From positions 57,252,658 through 57,316,657 of the forward strand of contig JAIOJX010000006.1 in assembly GCA_022376925.1 (NCBI GenBank): a DNA stretch of 64,000 nt. The letters run 5' to 3'. Shown piece by piece: positions 1 to 11,269 of the stretch. Every line of letters begins with the position of its first letter. Positions within the stretch are counted from its first letter, which is position 1. A program made the translations under genes and the position numbers. Source of the DNA: Tragulus kanchil (Eukaryota > Chordata > Mammalia > Artiodactyla > Tragulidae). Under the pieces are notes generated by a model that was not told where the DNA came from, did not search any database, and saw nothing but the letters and a program-made list of their open reading frames with translations.

Positions 1-654
1 CAAACAGCTTTGCTTTGAAATAATGACTCTTTTAGCTCCATTTAGCTAAATCACCTCATTCCTAAGGGAATTCACTTCCAGGTACTATTTCCAGATTTGT
101 GATGTGGACCTAGAAGTAATACAGGCGAAAGTAACTTGCTAGTCCTTTCGTATGGAGAAAAATGACCAGTGGAGGACACACTCTTTGATTTGCTGCTTCA
201 AAACCGAAGGGAAAATGGTTTCTCCGTGGAATGTGCTGCATTGACATTGGCTTCGTTGAACCAATTAAGACTCCACTCCACCCAGGTGAAAGCGATAATG
301 AGTCTGTGCCAGAAACCTCAAGGAAACTGTTGAATTGTGGAGACAGCAAAAGCGTTTGTGGCCAAACAGCTTTGCTTTGAAATAATGACTCTTTTAGCTC
401 CATTTAGCTAAATCACCTCATTCCTAAGGGAATTCACTTCCAGGTACTATTTCCAGATTTGTGATGTGGACCTAGAAGTAATACAGGCGAAAGTAACTTG
501 CTAGTCCTTTCGTATGGAGAAAAATGACCAGTGGAGGACACACTCTTTGATTTGCTGCTTCAAAACCGAAGGGAAAATGGTTTCTCCGTGGAATGTGCTG
601 CATTGACATTGGCTTCGTTGAACCAATTAAGACTCCACTCCACCCAGGTGAAAG
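1..654 (+). repeat. Near-identical neighbouring monomers, pair 1
   Basis: Positions 1-292 recur at offset 362 without a difference. The copies part at AAAGCG against AAAGTG. The left copy begins outside the window. Confidence 0.88.
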
Positions 655-771
655 TGATAATCAGTCTGTGCCAGAAACCTCAAGGAAACTGTCCAACGAT
701 TATGACGGAATAAACATCTGTGGAGAAGATGCTTTGCCTTGAAAGGAAAACTTTGTTAGTTATATTCACGT

Positions 772-1505
772 CCATCTCCTCATCATTAAGGGAATGCACT
801 TCCAGGTGCTCCTTCCTGTTTTGTAATGTGGACCTAGAAGTAACGAAGGCAAAAGCACCTTTCTAGCCCAATCATATGGAGGAAGAACCTCCAATGGAGG
901 ACATTCTTCCATTAGCTGATTGAAAACCGAAGGAAAAATTGTTTTTCCGTGGAAGGTGCTGCATTGGCATTGGCCTCATTGAGCCAACTAAGACTCTAAA
1001 CCACCAGGTGACAGCGATAATGAGTCCTGTGCCAGAAACCTCAAGGAAACAGTTCAGCCATGAAGATGGAAAAACCTTCTGTGGAGAAGAGGCTTTGCCT
1101 CAAAAGGAAAACTTTGTTAGTTATATTCACGTTCATCTCCTCATCATTAAGGGAATGCACTTCCAGGTGCTCCTTCCTGTTTTGTAATGTGGACCTAGAA
1201 GTAACGAAGGCAAAAGCACCTTTCTAGCCCAATCATATGGAGGAAGAACCTCCAATGGAGGACATTCTTCCATTAGCTGATTGAAAACCGAAGGAAAAAT
1301 TGTTTTTCCGTGGAAGGTGCTGCATTGGCATTGGCCTCATTGAGCCAACTAAGACTCTAAACCACCAGGTGACAGCGATAATGAGTCCTGTGCCAGAAAC
1401 CTCAAGGAAACAGTTCAGCCATGAAGATGGAAAAACCTTCTGTGGAGAAGAGGCTTTGCCTCAAAAGGAAAACTTTGTTAGTTATATTCACGTTCATCTC
1501 CTCAT
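772..1505 (+). repeat. Near-identical neighbouring monomers, pair 2
   Basis: Offset 361. The shared oddities TCATCATTAAGGGAATGCAC and GACTCTAAACCACCAGGTGA occur in both copies and in no other monomer. Confidence 0.88.
1089..1101. repeat. Example of the recurrent satellite hairpin GAGGC-TTT-GCCTC
   Basis: A perfect 5-bp stem with a 3-base loop. The same word recurs in many type B monomers. Its reverse form GAGGC-AAA-GCCTC recurs in the right-hand array, for example at 47097-47109. Confidence 0.85.
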
Positions 1506-2509
1506 TCCAAAGGGAATTAACCTCGGGCTTATCCTTCCTAATTTGTGATGTGGACCTAGAAGTGAGACAGCCAAAAGCACCTTTCTAGGCATTCCGTATG
1601 GAGTGAAAACGCCCAATGGAAGAAGTACCTTCATTTGCTGGTTCAAAACTGTAGGGGAAATGGCTTTTTCGTGGAATGTTCTGCATTGGCATTGGCCTCG
1701 TTGACCCATATAAGACTCCACTCCAGCCAGGTGAAATCGATAATGACTCTGTGCCAGAAACTGGAAGGAAACTGTTCAGCTATGAAGACGGAAAAAGCCT
1801 CTGTGGCCAAAGAAATTTGCTTTCAAATGAAGACACTTTTAGCTCCATTTAGCTCAATATCCTCACCCATAAGGGAATTCACTTCAGTTACTCCTTGCTG
1901 ATTTGTGACGTGGTCCTAGAAGTAACACAACTGAAAGCACCTTTCTAGTCCTTTCGTATAGAATGAAAACCACCAGTGGAGAACACATTCTTCCATTTGC
2001 TGGTTCAAAACCAAAGGGAAAATGTTTTTTCCATGAAATGTGCTGCATGGGTATTGGCCTCATTGAACCAATTAAGACTCCACTGCACCTAGGTGAAAGT
2101 GATAATGAGTCTGTGCCAGAAACCTAAAGGAAACTGTTCAACCATGAAGTCAGAAAAGGAATCTGTGGAGTAGAGCCTTTGCCTCGAAAGGAAAACATTG
2201 TTAGTTATATTCACATCCATCTCCTCATCCCTAAGAGAATTAACTTCCGGGTACCTCTTCATGATTTGTGATGTTGACCAATATGTAACTCAGGAGAAAC
2301 CACTTTTATAGTCCTTTAACATGGAATGAAAATGACCAGTAGAGGACACATTCTTCAATTTGCTGGTTCAAAACTGATGGGGAAATGGTTTTGCCTTGGA
2401 ATGCTTTTCAATGGCAATGGCCTTGTTCAGCCAATTAAGCCTCCACTCCACCCAGGTGAAAGCGATAATGAATCTGTGCCAGAAACCTCAAGGAAAATGT
2501 TCAGCCATG

Positions 2510-3226
2510 AAGATGGAAAAAACATCTGTGGACAAGTGGCTTTGCCTCGAAAGGAAAACGTTGTTAGTTATATTTACGTCCATTTACTCACCGCTATGGG
2601 AATTCACTCCCGGGTACTCCTTACTGCTTTGTAATGTGGACCTAGAAGTGACACAGCTGAAAGCACATTTCTAGCCCTTCCATATGCAGGGAGAAAGTCC
2701 AATGGAGGACATTCTTCCATTTGCTGTTTGAAAACCAAAGGGAAAATTTTTTTTCCATGGAATGGTCTGCTCGGCTTGGCCTCGTTGAGCCAAATAAGAC
2801 TCCACTCCACCCAGGTGAAAGCGAGAATGACTCTGTACCAGAAACATCAAGGAAACTGTTCAGGCATGAAGATGGAAAAACATCTGTGGACAAGTGGCTT
2901 TGCCTCGAAAGGAAAACGTTGTTAGTTATATTTACGTCCATTTACTCACCGCTATGGGAATTCACTCCCGGGTACTCCTTACTGCTTTGTAATGTGGACC
3001 TAGAAGTGACACAGCTGAAAGCACATTTCTAGCCCTTCCATATGCAGGGAGAAAGTCCAATGGAGGACATTCTTCCATTTGCTGTTTGAAAACCAAAGGG
3101 AAAATTTTTTTTCCATGGAATGGTCTGCGTCGGCTTGGCCTCGTTGAGCCAAATAAGACTCCACTCCACCCAGGTGAAAGCGAGAATGACTCTGTACCAG
3201 AAACATCAAGGAAACTGTTCAGGCAT
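2510..3226 (+). repeat. Near-identical neighbouring monomers, pair 3
   Basis: Offset 358. One indel separates the copies (TCTGCTCGG against TCTGCGTCGG). Both share CTCACCGCTATGGGAATTC. Confidence 0.88.
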
Positions 3227-3895
3227 GAGACTGAAAAAGCCTCTGTGAAGTAGAGACTTTGCCCAAAGAGGCAAACGTTGTTAGTTATATTCACGTCCAT
3301 CACCTCCTCCTAAAGAAAATTCACTTCCGGGTACTCCTTCCTGGTTTGTGATGTGGACCTAGAAGTAACGAAGGTGAAAGCACTTTTCTGGGCATTCTGT
3401 ATGGAGTGAATACGAGCAGTAGAGGACACAACTTCCATTTGGTGGTTAAAAACCAAAGAGAAAACCATTTTGTCTGTGGAAAGTGCTGCATTGGCATTCG
3501 CCTCATTGAGCCAATTAAGAATCCACTCCACCCAGGTGAAAGTGATGAGTCTGTGCCAGAAACCTGAAGGAAACCGTTCAGCAATGAAGACGGAAAAACA
3601 GTCTGTGGAGAAGAGGCTTTGCCTTGAAAGGAAAATGTTGTTTGTTATATTCAGTTCCATCTCCTCATCTCCAAGGGAATTCACTTCCAGGTACTTCTTC
3701 CTGATTTGTAATGTGAACTTAGAAGTGACACAGCAGAAAGCTCCATTCTATTACATTTATATCAAGTGAGAACGACTAGGGGAGGACAGATTCTTCCATT
3801 TGCTGGTTCAAAACCGAAGGGAAAATGGTTTTTCTGTGGAAAGTGCTGCATTGCCATTTGCCTCATTGAAACAATTAAGGCTCCACTCCACCCAT

Positions 3896-4625
3896 GTGAA
3901 AGCGATAATGAGTTGGTGCCAGAACCCTAAAGGAAACTGTTCAGCAATGAGGATGGTACAACTGTCTATGGAGAAGAGGCATTTCCTCGAATAGAAAACA
4001 TTTTTAGCTCCACTAACCTATATCTACTCACCTCTAATGGAATTCACTTCTGGGTATACCTTCCTACTTCCTAATGTGTAACAAGAAGTGACAAAGCCAA
4101 AAGCGCCTTCCTAGACCATCCTTATGGAGTGAAAATGACCAGTGGAGGACACCTTCTTCCATGTGCTGGTTCAAAACCGAGGGGAAAATGGCTTTTCCGT
4201 GGAAAGTGCTGCATTGGCATTGGCCTCCTTGAGACAATTAAGACTCCACTACACCCAGGTGAAAGCGATAATGAGTTGGTGCCAGAACCCTAAAGGAAAC
4301 TGTTCAGCAATGAGGATGGTACAACTGTCTATGGAGAAGAGGCATTTCCTCGAATAGAAAACATTTTTAGCTCCACTAACCTATATCTACTCACCTCTAA
4401 TGGAATTCACTTCTGGGTATACCTTCCTACTTCCTAATGTGTAACAAGAAGTGACAAAGCCAAAAGCGCCTTCCTAGACCATCCTTATGGAGTGAAAATG
4501 ACCAGTGGAGGACACCTTCTTCCATGTGCTGGTTCAAAACCGAGGGGAAAATGGCTTTTCCGTGGAAAGTGCTGCATTGGCATTGGCCTCCTTGAGACAA
4601 TTAAGACTCCACTACACCCAGGTGA
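3896..4625 (+). repeat. Near-identical neighbouring monomers, pair 4 (type C)
   Basis: Offset 363. The shared run is 3896-4263, one full unit. Both carry the unusual TTTCCTCGAATAGAAAAC. Confidence 0.88.
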
Positions 4626-5100
4626 ATGCGATAGTTTGCTAGTACCAGAATCCTGAAGGAAACTGTTCAGCCATGAAGACAGTAAAAGCTTCTGTGTCCA
4701 AGCAACTTTTCTTTGAAATGAAGATGCTTTTAGCTCCATTTAGCTCTATGTCCGCACCTCCTTTTGGAATTCACTTCGGGGTAATCCTTTCTGATTTGTG
4801 ATGTGGACCTAGAAGTCACAGAGGGGAAACACCGTTCAAGCCCTTTCGTATGGAGTCAAAACCACCAGTGGAGGACAGATTCTTCCATTTGATGGCTCAG
4901 AACCGAAGGGAAAATGGTTTTTCCGTGAAATGTGCTGCATTGGCATTGGCCTAGTTGAGCTAATTAGGACTCCACTGCACCCAGGTGAAAGAGATAATGA
5001 GTTGGTGCCAGAATCCTCATGGACTCTGTTCAGCCATGAAGATGGAACAAACGTCTGTGGAGAAGAAGCTTTGCCTCAAAAGGAAAACGTTGTTTGTTAT

Positions 5101-6555
5101 ATTCATGTCCATCTCCTCATCCCTAACAGAATTCACTTCCGGGTACTCCTTCCTGATTTGCGATGTGTATCTAGCAGTAGAACAGGCAAAAGCACATTTC
5201 TAATCCTTTTGTATGCAGTGAAAATGACCAGTGGAGGACACATCCTTCCATTTGCTGGTTCAAAACCGAAGGGAAAATGCTTTCTCCATGGAATGTGCTA
5301 CATGGGCATTGGCCTCTTTGAGACCATAAAGACTCCATTGCACCCAGGGGTAAGCAATAATGATTTGGTGCCAGACCCTCAAGGAAATTGTTCAGCCATA
5401 AATACAGAACCACAATCTGTGGAGAAGAGACTTTGCCTCGAAAGGAAAATTTTGTTAGTTGTATTCACATCCACCTACCCATTCCTATGGGAATTTACTT
5501 CCGAGTATACCTTTCTACGTTGTCATGTGGACCTAGAAGTGACACAGCCGAAAGCACCATTCTATTTCTTTCGAATGGAGGGAAACAGACCAGTGAAGGA
5601 CACATTCTTCAATTTGTTGGGTAAAAACCAAAGGGAAAATGGTTTATCCGTGGAATGTGCTGCATTGGCATTGACCTTGTTGAGCTAAATAAGGCTCCAC
5701 TCCACCCAGATGAAAGCGATAGAGTCTGTGCCAGAAACCGGAAAGAAACTATACCGCCACGCAGATGGAACACCCGTCTGTTGAGCAGAGGCTTTGCCTC
5801 GAAAGGAAAACGTTGTTAGTTTTATTCATGTCCATCTCCTCATCCCTAACAGAATTCACTTCCGGGTACTCCTTCCTGATTTGCGATGTGTATCTAGCAG
5901 TAGAACAGGCAAAAGCACATTTCTAATCCTTTTGTATGCAGTGAAAATGACCAGTGGAGGACACATCCTTCCATTTGCTGGTTCAAAACCGAAGGGAAAA
6001 TGCTTTCTCCATGGAATGTGCTACATGGGCATTGGCCTCTTTGAGACCATAAAGACTCCATTGCACCCAGGGGTAAGCAATAATGATTTGGTGCCAGACC
6101 CTCAAGGAAATTGTTCAGCCATAAATACAGAACCACAATCTGTGGAGAAGAGACTTTGCCTCGAAAGGAAAATTTTGTTAGTTGTATTCACATCCACCTA
6201 CCCATTCCTATGGGAATTTACTTCCGAGTATACCTTTCTACGTTGTCATGTGGACCTAGAAGTGACACAGCCGAAAGCACCATTCTATTTCTTTCGAATG
6301 GAGGGAAACAGACCAGTGAAGGACACATTCTTCAATTTGTTGGGTAAAAACCAAAGGGAAAATGGTTTATCCGTGGAATGTGCTGCATTGGCATTGACCT
6401 TGTTGAGCTAAATAAGGCTCCACTCCACCCAGATGAAAGCGATAGAGTCTGTGCCAGAAACCTGAAAGAAACTATTCAGCCATGAAGATGGAACAACCGT
6501 CTGTGGATCAGAGGCTTTGCCTCGAAAGGAAAACGTTGTTAGTTTTATTCATGTC
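5101..6555 (+). repeat. 723-bp two-monomer duplication, pair 5
   Basis: Offset 723 (two monomers). 5101-5739 matches 5824-6462. About nine substitutions are then clustered in the next 50 bp, before identity returns up to about 5832. The spurious 252-residue open frame from 4930 and its 205-residue echo from 5794 come from this block. Confidence 0.88.
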
Positions 6556-6807
6556 CCTCTCCTCATCCCTGAGGGAATTCACTTATGGGTACTCTTTCCT
6601 GATTTGTGATGTGAACGTCGCAATAAATCAGGTGAAAGCGCCTTTCCAGACCTTCCATATGGCGTGAAAACCACCAGTGCAGGAAACATTCTTCCATTTG
6701 CTGGTTCAAAACTGAAGGGAAAATGGTTTTTCCTTGGCAAGTGCTGCATTGGCATCGGCCTCATTGAGCCAATTAACACTCCACTTCACCCATGTGTAAA
6801 CGATAAT

Positions 6808-7537
6808 GAGTCTGTTCCAGAAACTTGAAGGAATCTGTTCATAGGTGAAGACGGAAAAAGCCTCTGTGCCCAAGCAACTTTGCTTTGAAATGAGGATGCA
6901 TTTAGCTCCATTTACCTCTATCTCCATACCCCTAAAGGAATTCACTTTTGGGTACTCCTTACTGATTTGTGATGTGGGTCTAGCAAAAAAACAGGCTAAA
7001 AAACCTTTCTAGTCCTTTCATATGGAGTGAAAACGACCAGCGGAGGTCACGTTTTTCAACTTGCTGGTTCAAAACTGAAGGGAAAATGGTTTTTCCGTTG
7101 ATTGTGCTGCATTGGCATTGGCTTCGTTGATCCAATTAAGACTCCACTCCACTCAGGTGAAAAAGATAAGGAGTCTGTTCCAGAAACTTGAAGGAATCTG
7201 TTCATAGGTGAAGACGGAAAAAGCCTCTGTGCCCAAGCAACTTTGCTTTGAAATGAGGATGCATTTAGCTCCATTTACCTCTATCTCCATACCCCTAAAG
7301 GAATTCACTTTTGGGTACTCCTTACTGATTTGTGATGTGGGTCTAGCAAAAAAACAGGCTAAAAAACCTTTCTAGTCCTTTCATATGGAGTGAAAACGAC
7401 CAGCGGAGGTCACGTTTTTCAACTTGCTGGTTCAAAACTGAAGGGAAAATGGTTTTTCCGTTGATTGTGCTGCATTGGCATTGGCTTCGTTGATCCAATT
7501 AAGACTCCACTCCACTCAGGTGAAAAAGATAAGGAGT
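6808..7537 (+). repeat. Near-identical neighbouring monomers, pair 6 (type A)
   Basis: Offset 363, shared run 6808-7174. The joint has about 4 bp of common sequence (GAGT). Confidence 0.9.
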
Positions 7538-8692
7538 TGGCACCAGAACTCTCAAGGAAACTGTTCAGCAATGAAGGCGGAACAACCGTCTGTGGAGAAG
7601 AGACTTTGCCTCTAAAGGAAAGAGTTGTTAGTTATACTCACGTCCATCTTTTCATCAATGAGGGAATTCACTTCCCGGTAATAATTCCTGATTTTCATTA
7701 TGTACCTAGAAGTGACAAGGGAAACACTGTTCTAATCCTTTCGTATGGAGTCAAAACCACAAGTGGATGACAAATTCTTCCATTTGCTGGTTCAGAACCT
7801 AAGGGAAAAAGGGTTTTCCATGAAATGCACTGTATCGGCATTGGTGCCGTTGATCCAAATAAGACTCCACTGCACCCAGGTTAAAGAGATAATGAGTTGG
7901 TGCCAGAAGCCTCAAGGATTCTGTTCAGCCATGAAGATGGAACAAACGTCTGTGGAGAAGAAGCTTTGCCTCGAAAGGAAAACATCGTTTGTTATATTCA
8001 CGTCTATCTCCTCATCCCTAACAGAATTCACTTCTGGGTACTCCTTCCTGATTTGCAATGTGTTCCTAGCAATAAAACAGGCAAAAACACCATTCTAGTC
8101 CTTTTGTATGCAGTGAAAATGACCAGTGGAGGACACCTTCTTCCATTTGCTGGTTTAAAACCGAATTGAAAATGCTTTTTCCATGGAATGCGCTGCATGG
8201 GCATTGGCCTCATTGAGACACTTAAGACTCCACTGCACCCAGGTGAAAGTGATAATACTTCTGTGCCAGAAACCTAAAGGAAACTGCTCAGACATGAAGA
8301 CGGAAAAACAGTTTGTGGAGAAGAACCTCTGCCTCGAAAGGAAAACGTTGTTAGTTATATTCACGTGCATTTCCTTGTCCCTAAGAGAATTCACATGCGG
8401 GTTCTCCTTACTGATTCGCGATGTGGCACTAGCAATAAAAGAGGCAAGAGCACCTTTCTATTCCTTCGTATGTAGTGCAAACAACCAGTAGAGGTCACAT
8501 TCTTCCAATTGCTGGTTCAAAACTGAAGGAAAAATGGTTTTTCTGTGGAATGTGCTACATTGGCATTGGGCTTATTGAGCTAAATGAGACTCCACTCCAC
8601 CCAGATGAAAGCAATAATGAGTCTGTGCCAGAAACCTGAAGGAAACTTTTCAGTCATGAAGATGGAACAACCTTGTGTGGAGAAGAAGCATT

Positions 8693-9416
8693 GTCTTGAA
8701 AGGAAAAATTTAGCTATATTCATGTCCATCTCGTCATCCTAAACAAAATTCACCTCCGGGTACCCATTCCTGATTTGTGATGTGGACCTATCAATAAAAC
8801 CGCCGAAAAAACCTTCCTGGACTTTCCGTATGGAGTGAAAACCACCAGTGGAGGACACATTCTTCAATTTGCTGGCTGAAAACCACAGGTGAAATGGTTT
8901 TTCCTTGGAATTTGCTGCATTGGCAAGGGCCTCATTGTGCCAATTAGGACTCCACCCCACCGAGGTGAAAGTGATAATGAGTCAGTGCCAGAATCCTCAA
9001 GGAAACTGTTCAGCCATGAAGATGGAACAACCATCTGTGAAAAAGAAGCATTGTCTTGAAAGGAAAAATTTAGCTATATTCATGTCCATCTCGTCATCCT
9101 AAACAAAATTCACCTCCGGGTACCCATTCCTGATTTGTGATGTGGACCTATCAATAAAACCGCCGAAAAAACCTTCCTGGACTTTCCGTATGGAGTGAAA
9201 ACCACCAGTGGAGGACACATTCTTCAATTTGCTGGCTGAAAACCACAGGTGAAATGGTTTTTCCTTGGAATTTGCTGCATTGGCAAGGGCCTCATTGTGC
9301 CAATTAGGACTCCACCCCACCGAGGTGAAAGTGATAATGAGTCAGTGCCAGAATCCTCAAGGAAACTGTTCAGCCATGAAGATGGAACAACCATCTGTGA
9401 AAAAGAGACTTTGCCT
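8693..9416 (+). repeat. Near-identical neighbouring monomers, pair 7
   Basis: Offset 360, with no difference seen. Both share the shortened AGGAAAAATTTAGCTATATT. Confidence 0.9.
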
Positions 9417-9852
9417 CGAAAGGAAAACTTTGTTACTTATATTCATGTCCATCTCCTCATCCCTAAGGCAATTCATTTCCTGCTACACCGTCCTGATTTT
9501 TGATGTGGACCTAGAAGTAACACAGGTTAAAGCACCATTCTAGTCCTTTCGTATGGAGTGAAAATGATGAGTGGAGGACACATTCTTCCATTTGCTGGTT
9601 CAAAACCGAAGGGAAAATGGTTTTTCCGTTGGAAGTGCTGCATTGGCATTGACCTAGTTGATCCAATTAAGACTCCAATCCACCGAGGTGTAAGCGAGAG
9701 TGTGTTGGTGCCAGAAAACTGAAGGAAACTGTTGAGCCATGAACACGGAAAAAGTCTCCATGGCCAAGCAATTTTGCTTTGAAATGAAGAGGCTTTTAGC
9801 TCCATTTAGCTCTAACTCCACACACCTAAGGGAATTCACCTCCACATACTCC

Positions 9853-9860
9853 TTCCTGAT
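9853..9860. repeat. Target-site duplication of L1 copy 1, left copy
   Basis: The 8-bp word TTCCTGAT directly precedes the L1 3' end and recurs at 14998-15005 just beyond the 5' truncation point. Allowing one mismatch, it can be extended to 10 bp. The word belongs to the satellite consensus, which reads on intact after the second copy. This is the expected result of L1 target-primed insertion. The TSD is shorter than the usual 7-20 bp average, so the exact ends may be off by a base or two. Confidence 0.75.
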
Positions 9861-10169
9861 CTTTTTTAACCTTTATTTTGCTTTTAAATTTACAGAGTTC
9901 TGTTGTTTATAGATATGTATGTTCCCAGATTAGTCATATGTATATCCCCCCTTTCCCACCCCTCCCAACCATCACACAGCACCCCCGAAGGATCCCCTTT
10001 TCTCACAGATCAATGACTACAGCTATTTTCTTCACTTATGAGAGTACAGGCTTTCATGCTGCTTCCTTTGCACCTCCCACCTTCTGTTCCTTCCCCACAA
10101 TGTCCATATGTCCACTGTCCATGTCTGTCTTTCCATCGCTTCACTGCGTGTGCCATCATCACCATCCTA
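9861..10169 (-). other. L1 copy 1 3' UTR (first of two copies)
   Basis: This is non-coding sequence between the ORF2 stop (its reading ends at 10170) and the poly-A remnant at 9861. It is rich in C and T on the + strand, with CCCCCCTTTCCCACCCC near 9946-9962, which reads as a G-rich tract on the element's sense strand. G-rich 3' UTR tracts are common in mammalian L1s. The tandem duplication repeats the same sequence at 10961-11269. Confidence 0.8.
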
Positions 10170-10774
10170 CTAGATTCCATATATATGTGTTAATATACTG
10201 TATTTGTCCTTTTCTTTCTGACTGACTTCACTTTTTATGATACGTTCTAGATCCAGCCACCTCATTAGGGCTGATTCTTCTGCATTTCTCTTTATAGCTG
10301 TGTCGTATTCCATTTTATGTATGTGCCAGAGCTTTTGGATCCATTCGTTCATCGATGGGCATGTAGGGTCCTTCCTTGTTCTAGCTATTGTATAGAGAGC
10401 TGCAATGAACATTGAGGTACAGGTGCTTCCTTCAGATTTGATTTCATCAGAGTATAAGCCTAAGAGTGGGATTGCTGGGTCATATGGTGCTTCTATTTTT
10501 AGTTTTTTAAGAAATCTCCAGACTGTCTTCCAAAGAGGCTGTATCAATTTACACTCCCACCAGCAATGCAGGAGTGTTGCCTTTTCTCCTCACCCTCTCC
10601 AGCATTTATTGTCTGTCGATTTGTGGGTGACGCCATTCTGTTGGGTGTAAGGTGATATCTCATTGTAGTTTTGATTTGCATTTCTCTAATTATTAGTGAA
10701 GTTGAGCATCATTTCATGTGCTTTTGGGCCGTCTGTATGTCATCATTGGAGAGGTGTCTGTTTAGGTCCTTTTC
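10170..10774 (-). pseudogene. L1 ORF2 C-terminal fragment (extra copy created by the 1.1-kb duplication)
   Basis: The longest open part (10170-10547) translates to a typical ORF2 C-terminus, containing [43 protein letters not shown], a WIQKLWHIHKMEYDTAIKRN-type stretch, and the end ILTHIYGI. Upstream in the same frame is the cysteine knuckle region (CWRG-stop-GEK, then LHCWWEC), where one expected Cys codon is TGA. The fragment stops at the duplication joint near 10774, where satellite sequence resumes, so it has no RT or endonuclease domain. Confidence 0.88.
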
Positions 10775-11269
10775 CCAATCCACCGAGGTGTAAGCGAGAG
10801 TGTGTTGGTGCCAGAAAACTGAAGGAAACTGTTGAGCCATGAACACGGAAAAAGTCTCCATGGCCAAGCAATTTTGCTTTGAAATGAAGAGGCTTTTAGC
10901 TCCATTTAGCTCTAACTCCACACACCTAAGGGAATTCACCTCCACATACTCCTTCCTGATCTTTTTTAACCTTTATTTTGCTTTTAAATTTACAGAGTTC
11001 TGTTGTTTATAGATATGTATGTTCCCAGATTAGTCATATGTATATCCCCCCTTTCCCACCCCTCCCAACCATCACACAGCACCCCCGAAGGATCCCCTTT
11101 TCTCACAGATCAATGACTACAGCTATTTTCTTCACTTATGAGAGTACAGGCTTTCATGCTGCTTCCTTTGCACCTCCCACCTTCTGTTCCTTCCCCACAA
11201 TGTCCATATGTCCACTGTCCATGTCTGTCTTTCCATCGCTTCACTGCGTGTGCCATCATCACCATCCTA

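Larger units (their letters stand above)
1..9860 (+). repeat. 362-bp EcoRI satellite array, block 1 (types A/B/C, + polarity)
   Basis: About 27 head-to-tail monomers of about 362 bp. Words that recur once per monomer include GAATTCACTTCC, TTTGTGATGTGGACCTAG, TATGGAGTGAAAAC, TTTGCTGGTTCAAAACC, TGTGCTGCATTGGCATTGG and CCAATTAAGACTCCACTCC. A segment of about 90 bp just before the EcoRI site comes in three forms. Type A contains CAACTTTGCTTTGAAATGAA, type B contains GCTTTGCCTCGAAAGGAAAA, and type C ends in a variant of AGCTCCAGTTACCTGTATCT. By eye the order is A A B B B A B B B B B C C A B B B B B A A B B B B B B A, with no fixed higher-order period. Monomers are mostly 359-363 bp, so reading frames usually shift from unit to unit. 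I recognise no gene origin. The family is unnamed here because no library search was possible. Confidence 0.93.

Noticed and set aside
4930..5688. A 252-residue open frame spanning about two satellite monomers
   Set aside because: It lies wholly in satellite, is echoed by the duplicated copy at 5794-6411, overlaps open frames on the other strand, and shows no known domain. The monomer length breaks the frame in other units.
1..9860. The many 60-130-residue open frames as a family of small repeated proteins
   Set aside because: Every monomer is open in several frames on both strands and no frame is kept over another. Start positions vary, and differences do not favour silent sites by eye.
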